A stretch of DNA of 64,000 nt, taken from contig NZ_MVIM01000002.1 of assembly GCF_002086795.1 (NCBI RefSeq), positions 434,001-498,000 of the forward strand, read 5' to 3'. The DNA is from Mycolicibacterium tusciae. GTDB lineage: Bacteria; Actinomycetota; Actinomycetes; Mycobacteriales; Mycobacteriaceae. Each line of letters opens with the position of its first letter. Position 1 is the stretch's first letter. Shown here one piece after another: positions 9,440-18,724 of the stretch. Under the pieces are notes generated by a model that was given only the letters and a program-made list of their open reading frames with translations, searched no databases and was not told the DNA's origin. A program made the position numbers and the translations under genes.

Positions 9440-11028
9440 TTGCCCATCACCGCCGAGATGTACTGGCCGGGGTCGAGGACCTCTTCGGCGGCGCGTTCGC
9501 AATAGGCGAAGAACGGCCCGGCGAGAATCGTCATGGAAAGCCCTACCGCGATCAGCGCTCCCGTCGGCAGCAGCATGCCCACCGGCATCCTGCCCACGTC
9601 GTCGCGGCTCAAGAAGTCGACATCCTCGGAATCGTCGAGCAGCGCCGCTGGTGCGGCCGCCGACAGATGTCCTTCCGGGGCATCCTCGCGCGACCGCCAG
9701 AAGGCCTTGGTCCACACCCGCGTGATCACGTACAGCGTCAGCAGGCTGGTGACCACGCCGCCGCCGACGAGCATCCAGGCCAGCGCGGACCCGTTCTGCG
9801 CGCCGGCCTCCAGCAGTGCGACCTTGCCGATGAACCCCGAAAACGGCGGTATGCCACCGAGGTTCAGGGCAGGCACCACGAACACGAAAGCCAGGATCGG
9901 ACTGGCAGCAGCGAGTCCGCCGAGGCGCTGCAGTGTCGACGCACCGGCCTGGCGTTCGATCAGACCGACGACGAGGAACAGTGTCGTCTGCACCACGATG
10001 TGGTGGGCCACGTAGTAGATCGCTCCCGCCATGCCGAGTTCGCTGGACAGTGCGATACCGAAAACCATGTAGCCGATGTGGCTGACCAGAGTGAACGACA
10101 ACAGCCGCTTGATGTCGCTCTGCGCGATCGCGCCGAGGATACCGACGAGCATGGTCAGCAACGCCGCCACGAGCAGCAATGGATCGAGCCCGCCGTCGGG
10201 GAACAGCAGCGAATGCGCGCGGATGATCGCGTACACACCCACTTTCGTCAGCAGGCCGGCGAACACCGCCGTCACAGGTGCGGGCGCGGTGGGGTAGGAG
10301 TCGGGCAACCACGCGGAAAGGGGGAAGACGGCGGCCTTGATGCCGAACCCCACGAGGAGCACCGCGAACAAGGCCGTGCGGGTGCCCGATGAGACGTCCT
10401 CGAGTCGCAACGCCAACTCGGCCATGTTCAACGTGCCGGTTGCCGCATAGACGAGCGCGATGCCGAACAGGAACACCAGCGAGGACACCATCGACACCAT
10501 GACGTACGAGATGCCCGCGCGCACACGGTCCTTGCTGCCACCGATGGTCAGCAGCACGAAGCTGGCCGACAGCAGCACCTCGAATCCGACGAACAGGTTG
10601 AAGAGGTCGCCGGCCAGGAATGCGATGCAGACGCCCGCCGACAGCACCAGGTAGGTCGGCAGGAAGATCGACACCGGTTGACGGTCGTCGCCGTCTCGGA
10701 TGCCCTGACCGATGGCGTAGAACACCACGGCCAGCAGCACTATCGACGACACCAGCAGCATCAGCGCCGACAATCGGTCCACCACGAGGGTGATGCCGAG
10801 CGGTCCCATCCCAGGCTCCGAGGGTCCCCAACCGCCGACCTGGAGGGCCAGCGTGCCGTCGCGATCGGCGAGGTAGAGCAGCGCAGCGCATACGACGACG
10901 ACCACCGACAACGCGCCGAGGGCGATGACTCGTTGCAGTCGCGGCCTGCGGCCGGCGAACATCGTCACGGCGGCGGCGAGTGTCGGGATCAGCACCGGCA
11001 ACGGTGTCAGCACCGCAGAGAGGGTCAT
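9436..11028 (-). CDS. mrpD: Mrp cation/proton antiporter subunit D (NADH dehydrogenase ND4/ND5-like)
   Basis: This 530-residue protein has about 14 membrane helices and the proton-translocating antiporter domain shared with respiratory complex I subunits. Landmarks are FLAGDLFNLFVGFEVLLSAS, KAAVFPLSAWLPDSYPTAPA (with the conserved Lys and Pro) and SHIGYMVFGIALSSELGM. An acidic linker (LLDDSEDVDFLSRDD) lies near residue 475. Subunit D carries cation/proton exchange together with A. The ATG at 11028 overlaps the mrpC stop. Confidence 0.96.
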   Translation of the reverse strand: MTLSAVLTPLPVLIPTLAAAVTMFAGRRPRLQRVIALGALSVVVVVCAALLYLADRDGTLALQVGGWGPSEPGMGPLGITLVVDRLSALMLLVSSIVLLAVVFYAIGQGIRDGDDRQPVSIFLPTYLVLSAGVCIAFLAGDLFNLFVGFEVLLSASFVLLTIGGSKDRVRAGISYVMVSMVSSLVFLFGIALVYAATGTLNMAELALRLEDVSSGTRTALFAVLLVGFGIKAAVFPLSAWLPDSYPTAPAPVTAVFAGLLTKVGVYAIIRAHSLLFPDGGLDPLLLVAALLTMLVGILGAIAQSDIKRLLSFTLVSHIGYMVFGIALSSELGMAGAIYYVAHHIVVQTTLFLVVGLIERQAGASTLQRLGGLAAASPILAFVFVVPALNLGGIPPFSGFIGKVALLEAGAQNGSALAWMLVGGGVVTSLLTLYVITRVWTKAFWRSREDAPEGHLSAAAPAALLDDSEDVDFLSRDDVGRMPVGMLLPTGALIAVGLSMTILAGPFFAYCERAAEEVLDPGQYISAVMGK

Positions 11029-11495
11029 CGTGAACCCTCATGTCCGGGTAGGGCATCCAACTCGTCGGGCTCGTCGGTATCGCGGGCCGCATCTGCGCGT
11101 AGCCGGTCCTCTTCGATGGTCACGGCGTCCTTGGCGGCGATCTCCGAGACCCTTGCATCCTCTGGATCGTCACCGACTTCCTCTTCGGTGGTCAGTCGGT
11201 ACGACCGGTACGTCATCGCCAGCACGAACGCGGCGATACCAAATGTGATGACGATGGCCGTCAAAATCATGCCCTGCGCCAACGGATCTGCGGTGGTGGT
11301 CTGGCCTTCGCTGGTTCGGCCACGGATCGGCGGGTTACCCGACGGGCCGCCGACGGTGAGGATCAGCAGATTGATGGCGTTGCCGATCAACAACAGCCCC
11401 AACAGCATCCGCGTCAGGTTGCGTTCCAGCAGCAGATAGACACCCGCGCTGGTGAGGCCGCCGATCATGATGAGCGGGATGAGGTAGGTGCTCAT
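11025..11495 (-). CDS. mrpC: Mrp cation/proton antiporter subunit C (NuoK-like)
   Basis: This 156-residue protein has three membrane helices similar to complex I subunit NuoK: residues 5-25, 27-50 (RMLLGLLLIGNAINLLIL) and 75-100. It continues with a long charged tail (TTEEEVGDDPEDARVSE onward) that exceeds the usual MrpC length of about 115 residues. The tail is highly acidic and likely cytoplasmic. Four-base overlaps join it to mrpA (11492-11495) and mrpD. Confidence 0.94.
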   Translation of the reverse strand: MSTYLIPLIMIGGLTSAGVYLLLERNLTRMLLGLLLIGNAINLLILTVGGPSGNPPIRGRTSEGQTTTADPLAQGMILTAIVITFGIAAFVLAMTYRSYRLTTEEEVGDDPEDARVSEIAAKDAVTIEEDRLRADAARDTDEPDELDALPGHEGSR

Positions 11496-14371
11496 GCCGA
11501 GTTCACCGTCCCGCGCTGCTGGCCCATCTCCACGTCGATGCGGGCACCCAGGCTGCGCAGCACGTCGAGCACGAGTCCGACGACGATGAGGTACACCCCG
11601 AGATCGAAGAACAGCGCCGTGACGAACTTGACCGTTCCGAGCACCGGCACGTCGAACTCGATCAGCGCCGACGACAACACCGGAGCACCCACCAGCAGTG
11701 AGGTCACCGCGGTTCCCGCGGACAGCAGCAGCCCGCTGCCCAGGATCTTGCCCGCGTCCAAGGGCAGGGTCTCACCCAGTTCATAGCGTCCGCCGGCCAG
11801 ATACCGCAGCACCAGCGCGAGCCCCGCGGTCAGCCCTCCCGCGAATCCCCCGCCGGGAGTGTTGTGGCCGGCGAAGAAGAAGTACGCCGACAGCACCATG
11901 ATGAGCGGGAAGATGATGCGCGTCGCGACCTCGAGTACCAACGAACGGTGCCGGGGGTCGCGCAACTCGCTGCCCCTCAGCCACGTGATGTCACCCGCCG
12001 CCGGGCTGTGCGTCGTCATGGGCAGCCGTCCGATGTCAGGCTGGCCGGCGTCGGAGACTCTCGGTGCCGCCCCGAACCGCCTGTGCCGGAACACCATCGA
12101 CGCCACACCGGTCGCGGCAACCAGTAGCACCATGATCTCACCCATGGTGTCCCACGCGCGGATGTCGACGAGCAGCACGTTGACGGTGTTGGCGCCGTGT
12201 CCACGGAAATACGCTGCGTCGGGCAACAATTCGGCGATCGGCGTGCCGGTGCGGGCGGCCATCGCGTAGACGGCCAGCGTGGTGACCGTCGCGCCGACCG
12301 CGATCGCGAGCGCCGCCCGTGCCCACCGGAACCGGTTGATGTGCGTGCGGTCCGCCTCGGCGGGCAGTGTGCGCAGCACCAGGACGAAGATGACCAGCAT
12401 CAGCGTTTCGACCAGGAACTGCGTCAGCGCCAGATCGGGTGCGCCATGGAACGCGAAGATCGCGCCGCAGCCGTAGCCGGTGACCCCGACCAGGAGTACG
12501 GCCGCGAGCCGGTTGCGCAGCATGGTCGCACCGAGCGCGGCCGCCAGCACGATCAACCCGACCACGAGCTGAACGGGTGAACCCCACAACAAGAAGTCCG
12601 GTCGATCGCGGGCGCCCAACGCCAATGCCGCGACGGGGACAAGGACCAGCGTCGACAGGATGACGGACTGCGTCGCCGGAATCGAACCGCGCTGCGTCAC
12701 CGCGGTCAGCTGGACCGACAGTACGTCCAGGCCGCGGACGGCCGCATCGTAAATCCGGTCGGCGTTGCCGAGCGGTTCGCGCACAACGCGAACGCGACGC
12801 AGGCGCGACCGCCCGAAGAATGCCGCGCTGCCGACCGCGAGGACGAGAACCGACAACAGCAGCGGCAGTCCGAGTCCGTGCCACAGCGCGAGGTCGTAGT
12901 CCTCGCCGCCGGGGACCGTGTCCGCGTAGCTGTCCAATACGGTGTCGAGTTGCGTCGGCCACAGTCCGAACAGCAGGCCTGCGGCCGCGAGAAGCGCGGG
13001 TGGCAACATGAAAGCGACTTCGGGGCGGTGCATTTCGGCCACCCGGGTGCTGGGCTCCGGTCGTCCCTTGCGGCCGAAGGCGCCCACCAGGAAACGCAGG
13101 CTGTAGATGGTGGTGAACACCGAACCGAGCACGATGCCCGCGAGGACGAACGGTGCGGTCGAGCCGAGAACCGGGCTGTGCAGCACTGTTTCGAGGTCGG
13201 CCTCCTTGGCGACGAAGCCGAAGAACGGTGGTAGCGCCGCCATGCTCGCCGTGGCCCCGATCGCGATGAGCAGAAGGCTCCTGCTGCGGGTGCCGAGCCA
13301 CGCCAGCCTGCGGATGTCACGGGTACCGGTGGCGTGGTCGATGACGCCGACGACCATGAACAGCGACGCCTTGAACATCGCGTGCGCGACCAGCATCGCC
13401 AGCCCGGCGAGCATCATGTCGCTACCGCCCGAGCCCACCATTACGGTGATCAGCCCGAGTTGGCTCACGGTGCCGAACGCGAGGATCAACTTGAGGTCGT
13501 ACTCCCGCACCGCCCGCCAGCCCGCCATCAACATCGTCAGGATGCCGAGGGTGATCACGATGGGGCGCCACGGTGGAGAATCCGCGAAGCCGGGCGTCAT
13601 GCGCGCCAACAGATAGACGCCGGCCTTGACCATCGCCGCGGCGTGGAGATACGCACTGACCGGTGTCGGGGCGGCCATTGCTCCCGGCAGCCAGAAGTGC
13701 ATGGGCACGATCGCCGATTTGGACAGCGCCCCGACCAGGACAAGCACCACCCCTACGGAGGCGGCGATACCTGTGGGCGGTGACGCGATCAGCTCGGAGA
13801 GCAGGTAGGTGCCGGCCATGTTGCCCAGCACGATGATGCCGACGAGCATCGCCAACCCGCCGAACGTCGTCACCAACAACGCCTGGGTGGCGGCGCGGCG
13901 GCTCGTGGCGCGCTCGGCGTAATGACCGACCAGCAGGAAGGACAACACCGTGGTCAGCTCCCAGAACACATAGAGCAGCAGCATGTTGTCGCTGGTCACC
14001 AGGCCGAACATGGCGCCGGAGAAGGCGACCAACTCGGCGGCGAAGCTCGGTAGCCGCTTCTCGGTGTGTCCGTCGTGGTGCTGGAAATAGTCGGCGCAGT
14101 AGAAGAGGACGAGGGCGCCGATGGCCAGCACCAAGACGCTCATGATCGCCGCAAGCGAATCGAACCGAAGATTGAAGTTCATCGACAACTCGGGCACCCA
14201 TGGCACGTCGACCGTGGATGCGCCCCCGGGAGCGGGCCAATTGGCCGCGACCCAGACCAGTGAACCCAGCGGCACCAGTGCCAATGGGTAGAACGCCATC
14301 CGTCCCCAGCGGTACACGAGCAGGGGCGCCAGAGCGGTTGCGGCCGCGTGGGCGATGAGGATGGCGAGCAA
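11492..14371 (-). CDS. mrpA: Mrp cation/proton antiporter subunit A fused to B-type C-terminus
   Basis: This is the large first subunit, 959 residues. Residues 1 to about 500 form the ND5-like antiporter domain (TSDNMLLLYVFWELTTVLSF; HFWLPGAMAAPTPVSAYLHA). About 600-780 match the MrpA-specific MbhD/MbhE part (GAPDLALTQFLVETLMLVIF), and the end from about 800 matches MrpB (FFFAGHNTPGGGFAGGLTAG). The AB fusion is usual in actinobacteria. I chose TTG 14371 because ACGGAG lies 5 bases before it; GTG 14377 would overlap that site. It leads the six-gene operon, which exports Na+ or K+ and supports pH and salt tolerance. Confidence 0.95.
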   Translation of the reverse strand: MLAILIAHAAATALAPLLVYRWGRMAFYPLALVPLGSLVWVAANWPAPGGASTVDVPWVPELSMNFNLRFDSLAAIMSVLVLAIGALVLFYCADYFQHHDGHTEKRLPSFAAELVAFSGAMFGLVTSDNMLLLYVFWELTTVLSFLLVGHYAERATSRRAATQALLVTTFGGLAMLVGIIVLGNMAGTYLLSELIASPPTGIAASVGVVLVLVGALSKSAIVPMHFWLPGAMAAPTPVSAYLHAAAMVKAGVYLLARMTPGFADSPPWRPIVITLGILTMLMAGWRAVREYDLKLILAFGTVSQLGLITVMVGSGGSDMMLAGLAMLVAHAMFKASLFMVVGVIDHATGTRDIRRLAWLGTRSRSLLLIAIGATASMAALPPFFGFVAKEADLETVLHSPVLGSTAPFVLAGIVLGSVFTTIYSLRFLVGAFGRKGRPEPSTRVAEMHRPEVAFMLPPALLAAAGLLFGLWPTQLDTVLDSYADTVPGGEDYDLALWHGLGLPLLLSVLVLAVGSAAFFGRSRLRRVRVVREPLGNADRIYDAAVRGLDVLSVQLTAVTQRGSIPATQSVILSTLVLVPVAALALGARDRPDFLLWGSPVQLVVGLIVLAAALGATMLRNRLAAVLLVGVTGYGCGAIFAFHGAPDLALTQFLVETLMLVIFVLVLRTLPAEADRTHINRFRWARAALAIAVGATVTTLAVYAMAARTGTPIAELLPDAAYFRGHGANTVNVLLVDIRAWDTMGEIMVLLVAATGVASMVFRHRRFGAAPRVSDAGQPDIGRLPMTTHSPAAGDITWLRGSELRDPRHRSLVLEVATRIIFPLIMVLSAYFFFAGHNTPGGGFAGGLTAGLALVLRYLAGGRYELGETLPLDAGKILGSGLLLSAGTAVTSLLVGAPVLSSALIEFDVPVLGTVKFVTALFFDLGVYLIVVGLVLDVLRSLGARIDVEMGQQRGTVNSA

Positions 14372-14499
14372 GGGCACTCCGTTTCTGTCGTGGCTCGGCA
14401 GCGTGCCGTCAGTAGAGGGCAGATAGCGGGGTGTCAGCCGGGTTAGGGCTCGGGCTTAACACCAGTCTACGTGGGCCGATGCGGCTACCATCCGCCCTC

Positions 14500-15924
14500 A
14501 TGGACACAGTGGATGTGGTGGTGGTCGGGGCCGGACCCACCGGTCTGATGCTGGCCTGCGAACTCGCCCTCGCAGGCGTGGCGGTCCGGGTGCTCGAGGA
14601 ACGCGCCTCGACACCGAACATCACCAGGGCCTTCGCCGTGCACGCTCGCACCCTGGAACTGCTCGACGCGCGCGGGATGGCCGAGGCTCTGGTGCCACGC
14701 GGGGTGCAGGTGTTCGAGCTCGCTCCGCCCGGCGGTACCACGGTCGACCTGCGGGACCTGCCCGGCAGGTACGCGATGCTGTTGATCGTCCCGCAGAGCG
14801 GCACCGAGCACGTGCTCGAGACCCGCGTCGGCGAACTCGGCGTCCCCGTCGTGCGCGGAGCTGAAGTGGTCGGGCTGACCCAGGACGACGGTGGTGTCAC
14901 GGTCGCGTGTGCCGACGGGACGTCGATCCGCGCGAAATACGTGGTCGGCTGCGACGGTGCCCACAGCACCGTCCGTGGTCAGGTCGGCATCGAATTCGCA
15001 GGCAAGCAGTACGAGACGCACATCCTGCTGGCCGACGTCGCGTTGACGCGCGCACCGTCCGACACCCTGACCGGGGTGACCAACGAGCGTGGTGTCGTGT
15101 TGATGATCCCGTTCGGCGATGGCTGGTTCCGCGCCATCGCATGGGACCGGTTGCGTGAACAGGCGCCGCTGACCGAACCGGTGACGCTGGACGAAATCCG
15201 CGATTCGTTCGTCCGCATCGCCGGTGAGGACTACGGCATGACCGAGATGAGGTGGAGTTCGCGGTTCCTGTCCGAACGCAGACAGGCGCGGCACTACCGG
15301 TCGGGCCGGGTGTTCATCGCAGGTGACGCCGCCCATGTGCATTCGCCGCTGGGCGGCCAGGGCATGAACACCGGCATCGGCGACGCGATGAACCTGGGCT
15401 GGAAGCTGGCGGCCGCGTTCAGTGGATCGGCGCCGACGTGGTTGTTGGATACGTATGAAGCCGAGCGGCATCCGGTCGGCGCGGCGGTGCTTCGGACGAC
15501 CGACGCCTTCAACCAGGTGGTGCTCGGACGCTCGAAAGTGCAACGCGTCGCACGCACTATCGTCATCGGAACGCTGACCCGGGTGCCCAAGACCAGGCGA
15601 CTGATGCGCGAGTTCCTCAGCGGTATCGGAATCGCCTACCCGCGCAAGCGCGGTGACCACGCGTTGGTGGGCCGCCGGATGCCCGAGGTCGACTGCAGCG
15701 GCGAGCGTGTCTACGAATTGTTGCGCGCGGGGAAGTTCGTGTTGATCACGGCGACGCCGGTGGACACCGGCCGGTCCGACATCGTGCACGTCGTCGGCAG
15801 GCATCCAGAGCTTCCCGCCGCTGTTCTGGTGCGTCCCGACAGCTACGTGGCCTGGGCCGACAAGCGGGTCCCGAGCGCCGCCGAACTTGTTGCAGCGGTG
15901 GATAACTGGACGCATCAGAAGTAG
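14500..15924 (+). CDS. FAD-dependent aromatic-ring monooxygenase (PheA/TfdB family)
   Basis: This 474-residue class A flavoprotein hydroxylase contains the three fold motifs: the dinucleotide motif VVGAGPTGLMLACELA near residue 7, the DG motif GCDGAHSTVR near 155, and the GD motif FIAGDAAHVHSPLGGQG near 285. A C-terminal thioredoxin-like part (DTGRSDIVHVVGRHPELP...LVRPDSYVAWA) matches the PheA/TfdB/rifampicin monooxygenase group. The substrate cannot be told from sequence. It runs divergently from mrpA with about 130 bases between, and converges with the permease gene, overlapping its 3' end by 10 bases. Confidence 0.9.
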   Translation: MDTVDVVVVGAGPTGLMLACELALAGVAVRVLEERASTPNITRAFAVHARTLELLDARGMAEALVPRGVQVFELAPPGGTTVDLRDLPGRYAMLLIVPQSGTEHVLETRVGELGVPVVRGAEVVGLTQDDGGVTVACADGTSIRAKYVVGCDGAHSTVRGQVGIEFAGKQYETHILLADVALTRAPSDTLTGVTNERGVVLMIPFGDGWFRAIAWDRLREQAPLTEPVTLDEIRDSFVRIAGEDYGMTEMRWSSRFLSERRQARHYRSGRVFIAGDAAHVHSPLGGQGMNTGIGDAMNLGWKLAAAFSGSAPTWLLDTYEAERHPVGAAVLRTTDAFNQVVLGRSKVQRVARTIVIGTLTRVPKTRRLMREFLSGIGIAYPRKRGDHALVGRRMPEVDCSGERVYELLRAGKFVLITATPVDTGRSDIVHVVGRHPELPAAVLVRPDSYVAWADKRVPSAAELVAAVDNWTHQK

Positions 15925-17201
15925 CGCAGCCACACATAGACCCAAGCGATCGCGGTCGAAAGCAGCGTCACGACAATGCCGTAGCGGGTGAACCGCCAGA
16001 AGCTGATCGCGTGCCCGGCCCGCTGCGCAATGCCGATGGCGACGACGTTGGCGCTAGCGGCGATCGCGGTGCCGTTACCCGAGAAGCATGCACCGAGCGC
16101 GAACGCCCACCACAAAGCTCGGCCGGTGTCGGCGTCCGGTGCCTGCGCGGCCATGTCCTCGACCACCGGAGTCATCGTCGCCGTATACGGAATGTTGTCG
16201 ACGAACGCGCCGAGAATGGCGGATCCGAACAGCAAACCCGTTGCGGCGAGGAAGAAGTCGTCGCCGAACAGGTTGACCGCAGCGTCGCCGAGCCACCCGA
16301 TCACACCGGTGTGCACCAGGCCCGAGACCATGGCGAACAGGCCCATGAAGAACACCAGTGTCGGCCATTCCACCTCGGGCAGCACCTCGGCCACGTCGAC
16401 GTTGGTGACCAACAGCATCGTGCCCGCGCCCAGCAGCGCGACGATGGACGGCGCCACATGCAGCACCGAGTGCAGGCAGAAGCCGACGATCACCAGCGCC
16501 AACACCACCATCGACCGCAGAAGCAGGCCGGTGTCCTTGATCGCTCGCCGTTCCTGCAGCGCCATCACCTTGTCGAGGCGCATGTGGTTGGCGCGCAGAT
16601 CCTTTCGGAACAGGAACTTTGTGAAGAGGACGAACAGTGCGAAGATCACGAGCACAATCGGCGCCATGTTCACCAGAAAGTCGTTGAACGTCAGGCCGGC
16701 CCGGCTGCCGATGATGATGTTGGGCGGATCGCCGATGAGGGTGGCGGCCCCGCCGATGTTGGACGCCAGCACTTCGGCGATCAGGAACGGCTGCGGCGCG
16801 ATCTCCAGCCGGTCGCAGATTACGAGCGTGACCGGTGCGACGAGCATGATGATCGTGACGTTGTCGAGTACCGGTGAGGCTACGCCCGTGATGACCATCA
16901 GCATCACCATGAGCCGAAACGGCTTGCCCTTGGAGCGTTTTGCGGCCCAGATCGCGAGAAAGTCGAAAAGCCCCGTCTGCTTGATGACGCCGACGATGAC
17001 CATCATGCCGAGCAGCAGGAAGATGACGTTCCAGTCGATGCCCTCGTGCTCTGAGTAGAAGATCTGCACGCCGGGGGTCAGGCCGAGCAGCGTCATCAGG
17101 CCCGCCGCGACGAGGACAGTTTTTACCTTGTTCGCGCGTTCTGTCGCCAGAAACCAGAAGGCGACGACGAATATCGCCAGCGCCAGGAGAGGGGCCAGCA
17201 C
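15915..17201 (-). CDS. ArsB/NhaD-type SLC13 family permease
   Basis: This 428-residue integral membrane protein has about 11 hydrophobic segments. The region VASPVLDNVTIIMLVAPVTL, followed by ASNIGGAATLIGDPPNIIIG, is the signature of the ion transporter superfamily members ArsB, NhaD and CitM. Family relatives move arsenite, Na+/H+ or dicarboxylates, and sequence alone does not separate these. No ars regulator or reductase is adjacent, so arsenic is not supported. It starts with GTG 17201, 11 bases after the CBS-protein stop, so the CBS protein probably regulates or accompanies it. Confidence 0.88.
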   Translation of the reverse strand: MLAPLLALAIFVVAFWFLATERANKVKTVLVAAGLMTLLGLTPGVQIFYSEHEGIDWNVIFLLLGMMVIVGVIKQTGLFDFLAIWAAKRSKGKPFRLMVMLMVITGVASPVLDNVTIIMLVAPVTLVICDRLEIAPQPFLIAEVLASNIGGAATLIGDPPNIIIGSRAGLTFNDFLVNMAPIVLVIFALFVLFTKFLFRKDLRANHMRLDKVMALQERRAIKDTGLLLRSMVVLALVIVGFCLHSVLHVAPSIVALLGAGTMLLVTNVDVAEVLPEVEWPTLVFFMGLFAMVSGLVHTGVIGWLGDAAVNLFGDDFFLAATGLLFGSAILGAFVDNIPYTATMTPVVEDMAAQAPDADTGRALWWAFALGACFSGNGTAIAASANVVAIGIAQRAGHAISFWRFTRYGIVVTLLSTAIAWVYVWLRYF

Positions 17202-17212
17202 GGGCCGGTGGA

Positions 17213-17716
17213 TCAGTCGTTGGGGCCGGCCACGGCCAGACTCGTGAGTAGCCGCTCGAGCGTTACCGCACCGACCAGCTTTCCCCCGCGGTCGACGACC
17301 GCGATCAGCGGACTCCGTTTGTTGGCCATCACGGTGGCGATCTCGAGAAGGGTGGCGTCCGGGGCCACCGTCACCGGTTTGGCGACCGGGGTGGGCAGGC
17401 AGTCGCCCACGGTCAGCCGGCCCGGACCGTGCCAGAACAGGTCGGCGTGGATCTCGTCGACGGTCCGCACGAGCGCCGGATCGTCGCGGTAGGACTCGGG
17501 GATCGTCAGTCGCAGGACTTGGGTCCCGGGCAGCACGGCAATTGGACGGTCGGACTCGTCGACCACGACGAGTCCGGGTAGCCGGTTGACCACCATCAGC
17601 TGTATGGCCTTGGACACCGGGTCATCCATCCGCACCGTCGGTGGGGTCACGGCGATTTCATGTGCTTGCATGAGCTCGTTCCAATGGGTGCCGGCGGTGT
17701 CTGCGGTAAGCGTCAT
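17213..17716 (-). CDS. CBS-pair domain protein
   Basis: This 167-residue soluble protein is made of two CBS modules, about residues 20-75 ([22 protein letters not shown]) and 105-163 ([22 protein letters not shown] then [13 protein letters not shown]). CBS pairs bind adenine nucleotides and gate partner enzymes or transporters. Because it lies directly upstream of the permease on the same strand, a role in sensing energy state for that transporter is a reasonable inference. It diverges from the two-component genes. Confidence 0.88.
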   Translation of the reverse strand: MTLTADTAGTHWNELMQAHEIAVTPPTVRMDDPVSKAIQLMVVNRLPGLVVVDESDRPIAVLPGTQVLRLTIPESYRDDPALVRTVDEIHADLFWHGPGRLTVGDCLPTPVAKPVTVAPDATLLEIATVMANKRSPLIAVVDRGGKLVGAVTLERLLTSLAVAGPND

Positions 17717-17743
17717 CGTCCTCGTCCTCCGGTCATTTCGTCG

Positions 17744-17770
17744 ACTGACCGTGCATGTTGAGGGTCAGTC
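17744..17770. promoter_or_regulatory. 8-bp inverted repeat in the CBS / histidine kinase intergenic region
   Basis: GACTGACC (17744-17751) and GGTCAGTC (17763-17770) are perfect inverted copies around an 11-base spacer. A related GGGTCTGACCC lies at about 17798-17808. The 153-base region separates the divergent CBS and kinase genes, so these could be operator sites, for example for the adjacent NarL-type regulator. No binding data can be inferred. Confidence 0.45.
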
Positions 17771-17869
17771 TGGGCGGAAGAGAAGTGGCGCACCATCGGG
17801 TCTGACCCCCATTCGGGCGAGATGTGGCCTGTATGGACAAACCTCGGTGCAACGGTTCACGCTGGGGCT

Positions 17870-18724
17870 ATGAGAGGGGCGCGCACTCCAGCCGCCGCGC
17901 TGTTTCGGCGTGTCTTCCTGATCAACGGGCTGATCTTCGTCGCCGGGACGCTGATCCTGGCGCTGTCTCCCGCGTCGGTGTCATCGCGCATCAAGCTGAC
18001 CGAGATACCGGTCCTGGTCGTCGGGCTGGCGGTGATGCTGACGGCGAACGCGCTGCTGCTGCGGTCGAGTTTGGCGCCGCTGCTGAAATCCGAGCGGACG
18101 ACGGCGGGCGCGACCGCGCTGGCCGCCCAGGAAAACGAGCGTCAGCGCATCGCCCGCGAACTGCACGACGAGATCGGGCAGACCCTCACGGTCGCGCTGC
18201 TGATGCTCAAGCGCGCTGTCGATCTGGCGCCGACGGAGATCAAGAGCGAACTCGCCGGGACGCAGGAGGCGGTGCGCGCCAGCCTCGACGAGGTCCGCAG
18301 CATCGTGCGTCGATTACGCCCGGACGCGCTCGAAGACCTCGGACTCACCAGTGCGCTCAACGCGCTGTGCAGTGAGTTCTCTCAGGCCACCGGTCTGACG
18401 GTGGTCAAACACATTGCCTCCCAGGCTGATCGGCTGCCTGCTGATGTGGAGCTGGTCTGCTACCGGGTCGCCCAGGAAAGCCTGACCAATGTCGCGCGGC
18501 ATGCCGCCGCGCACAAGGTGTGGCTCGACATGCACACCACCGCGGATCAGTTGACACTGCGGATCGCCGACGACGGACGGGGTGGCGTCGCCGACGAGGG
18601 TGCGGGGATCAACGGGATGCGCGAGCGGGCGGTGCTGGTGAACGCGGCGCTGACGATCACCTCCGTCAAGGACGAGGGCACCGAGGTGCGCCTGGTGATT
18701 CCGCTGCCGGGGCGGGACGGCTGA
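17870..18724 (+). CDS. NarL-type two-component sensor histidine kinase
   Basis: This 284-residue kinase has two N-terminal membrane helices (about 17-36 and 45-66) with almost no loop between them, so there is no large external sensor. A HisKA_3 dimerisation domain follows with phospho-acceptor His99 in RQRIARELHDEIGQTLT, then an HATPase domain with the N box (ESLTNVARHAAAH) near 205 and DDGRGG near 234. It may sense the membrane itself or a partner protein. The stop shares one base with the response-regulator ATG (TGATG), so the two are a coupled pair. Confidence 0.93.
   Translation: MRGARTPAAALFRRVFLINGLIFVAGTLILALSPASVSSRIKLTEIPVLVVGLAVMLTANALLLRSSLAPLLKSERTTAGATALAAQENERQRIARELHDEIGQTLTVALLMLKRAVDLAPTEIKSELAGTQEAVRASLDEVRSIVRRLRPDALEDLGLTSALNALCSEFSQATGLTVVKHIASQADRLPADVELVCYRVAQESLTNVARHAAAHKVWLDMHTTADQLTLRIADDGRGGVADEGAGINGMRERAVLVNAALTITSVKDEGTEVRLVIPLPGRDG

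Noticed and set aside
8906..11092. A 728-codon reverse open frame that might be read as one large protein
   Set aside because: Only its last 177 codons encode mrpE; the rest is out of frame with mrpD, which has strong family motifs.
14371..14377. GTG 14377 as mrpA start
   Set aside because: The GGAG ribosome site would overlap it; TTG 14371 gives proper spacing and an N-terminus like other MrpA proteins.
15915..17201. Naming the permease an arsenite pump
   Set aside because: No arsR, arsC or ACR3 gene is adjacent, and the SLC13/NhaD group shares the same signature.
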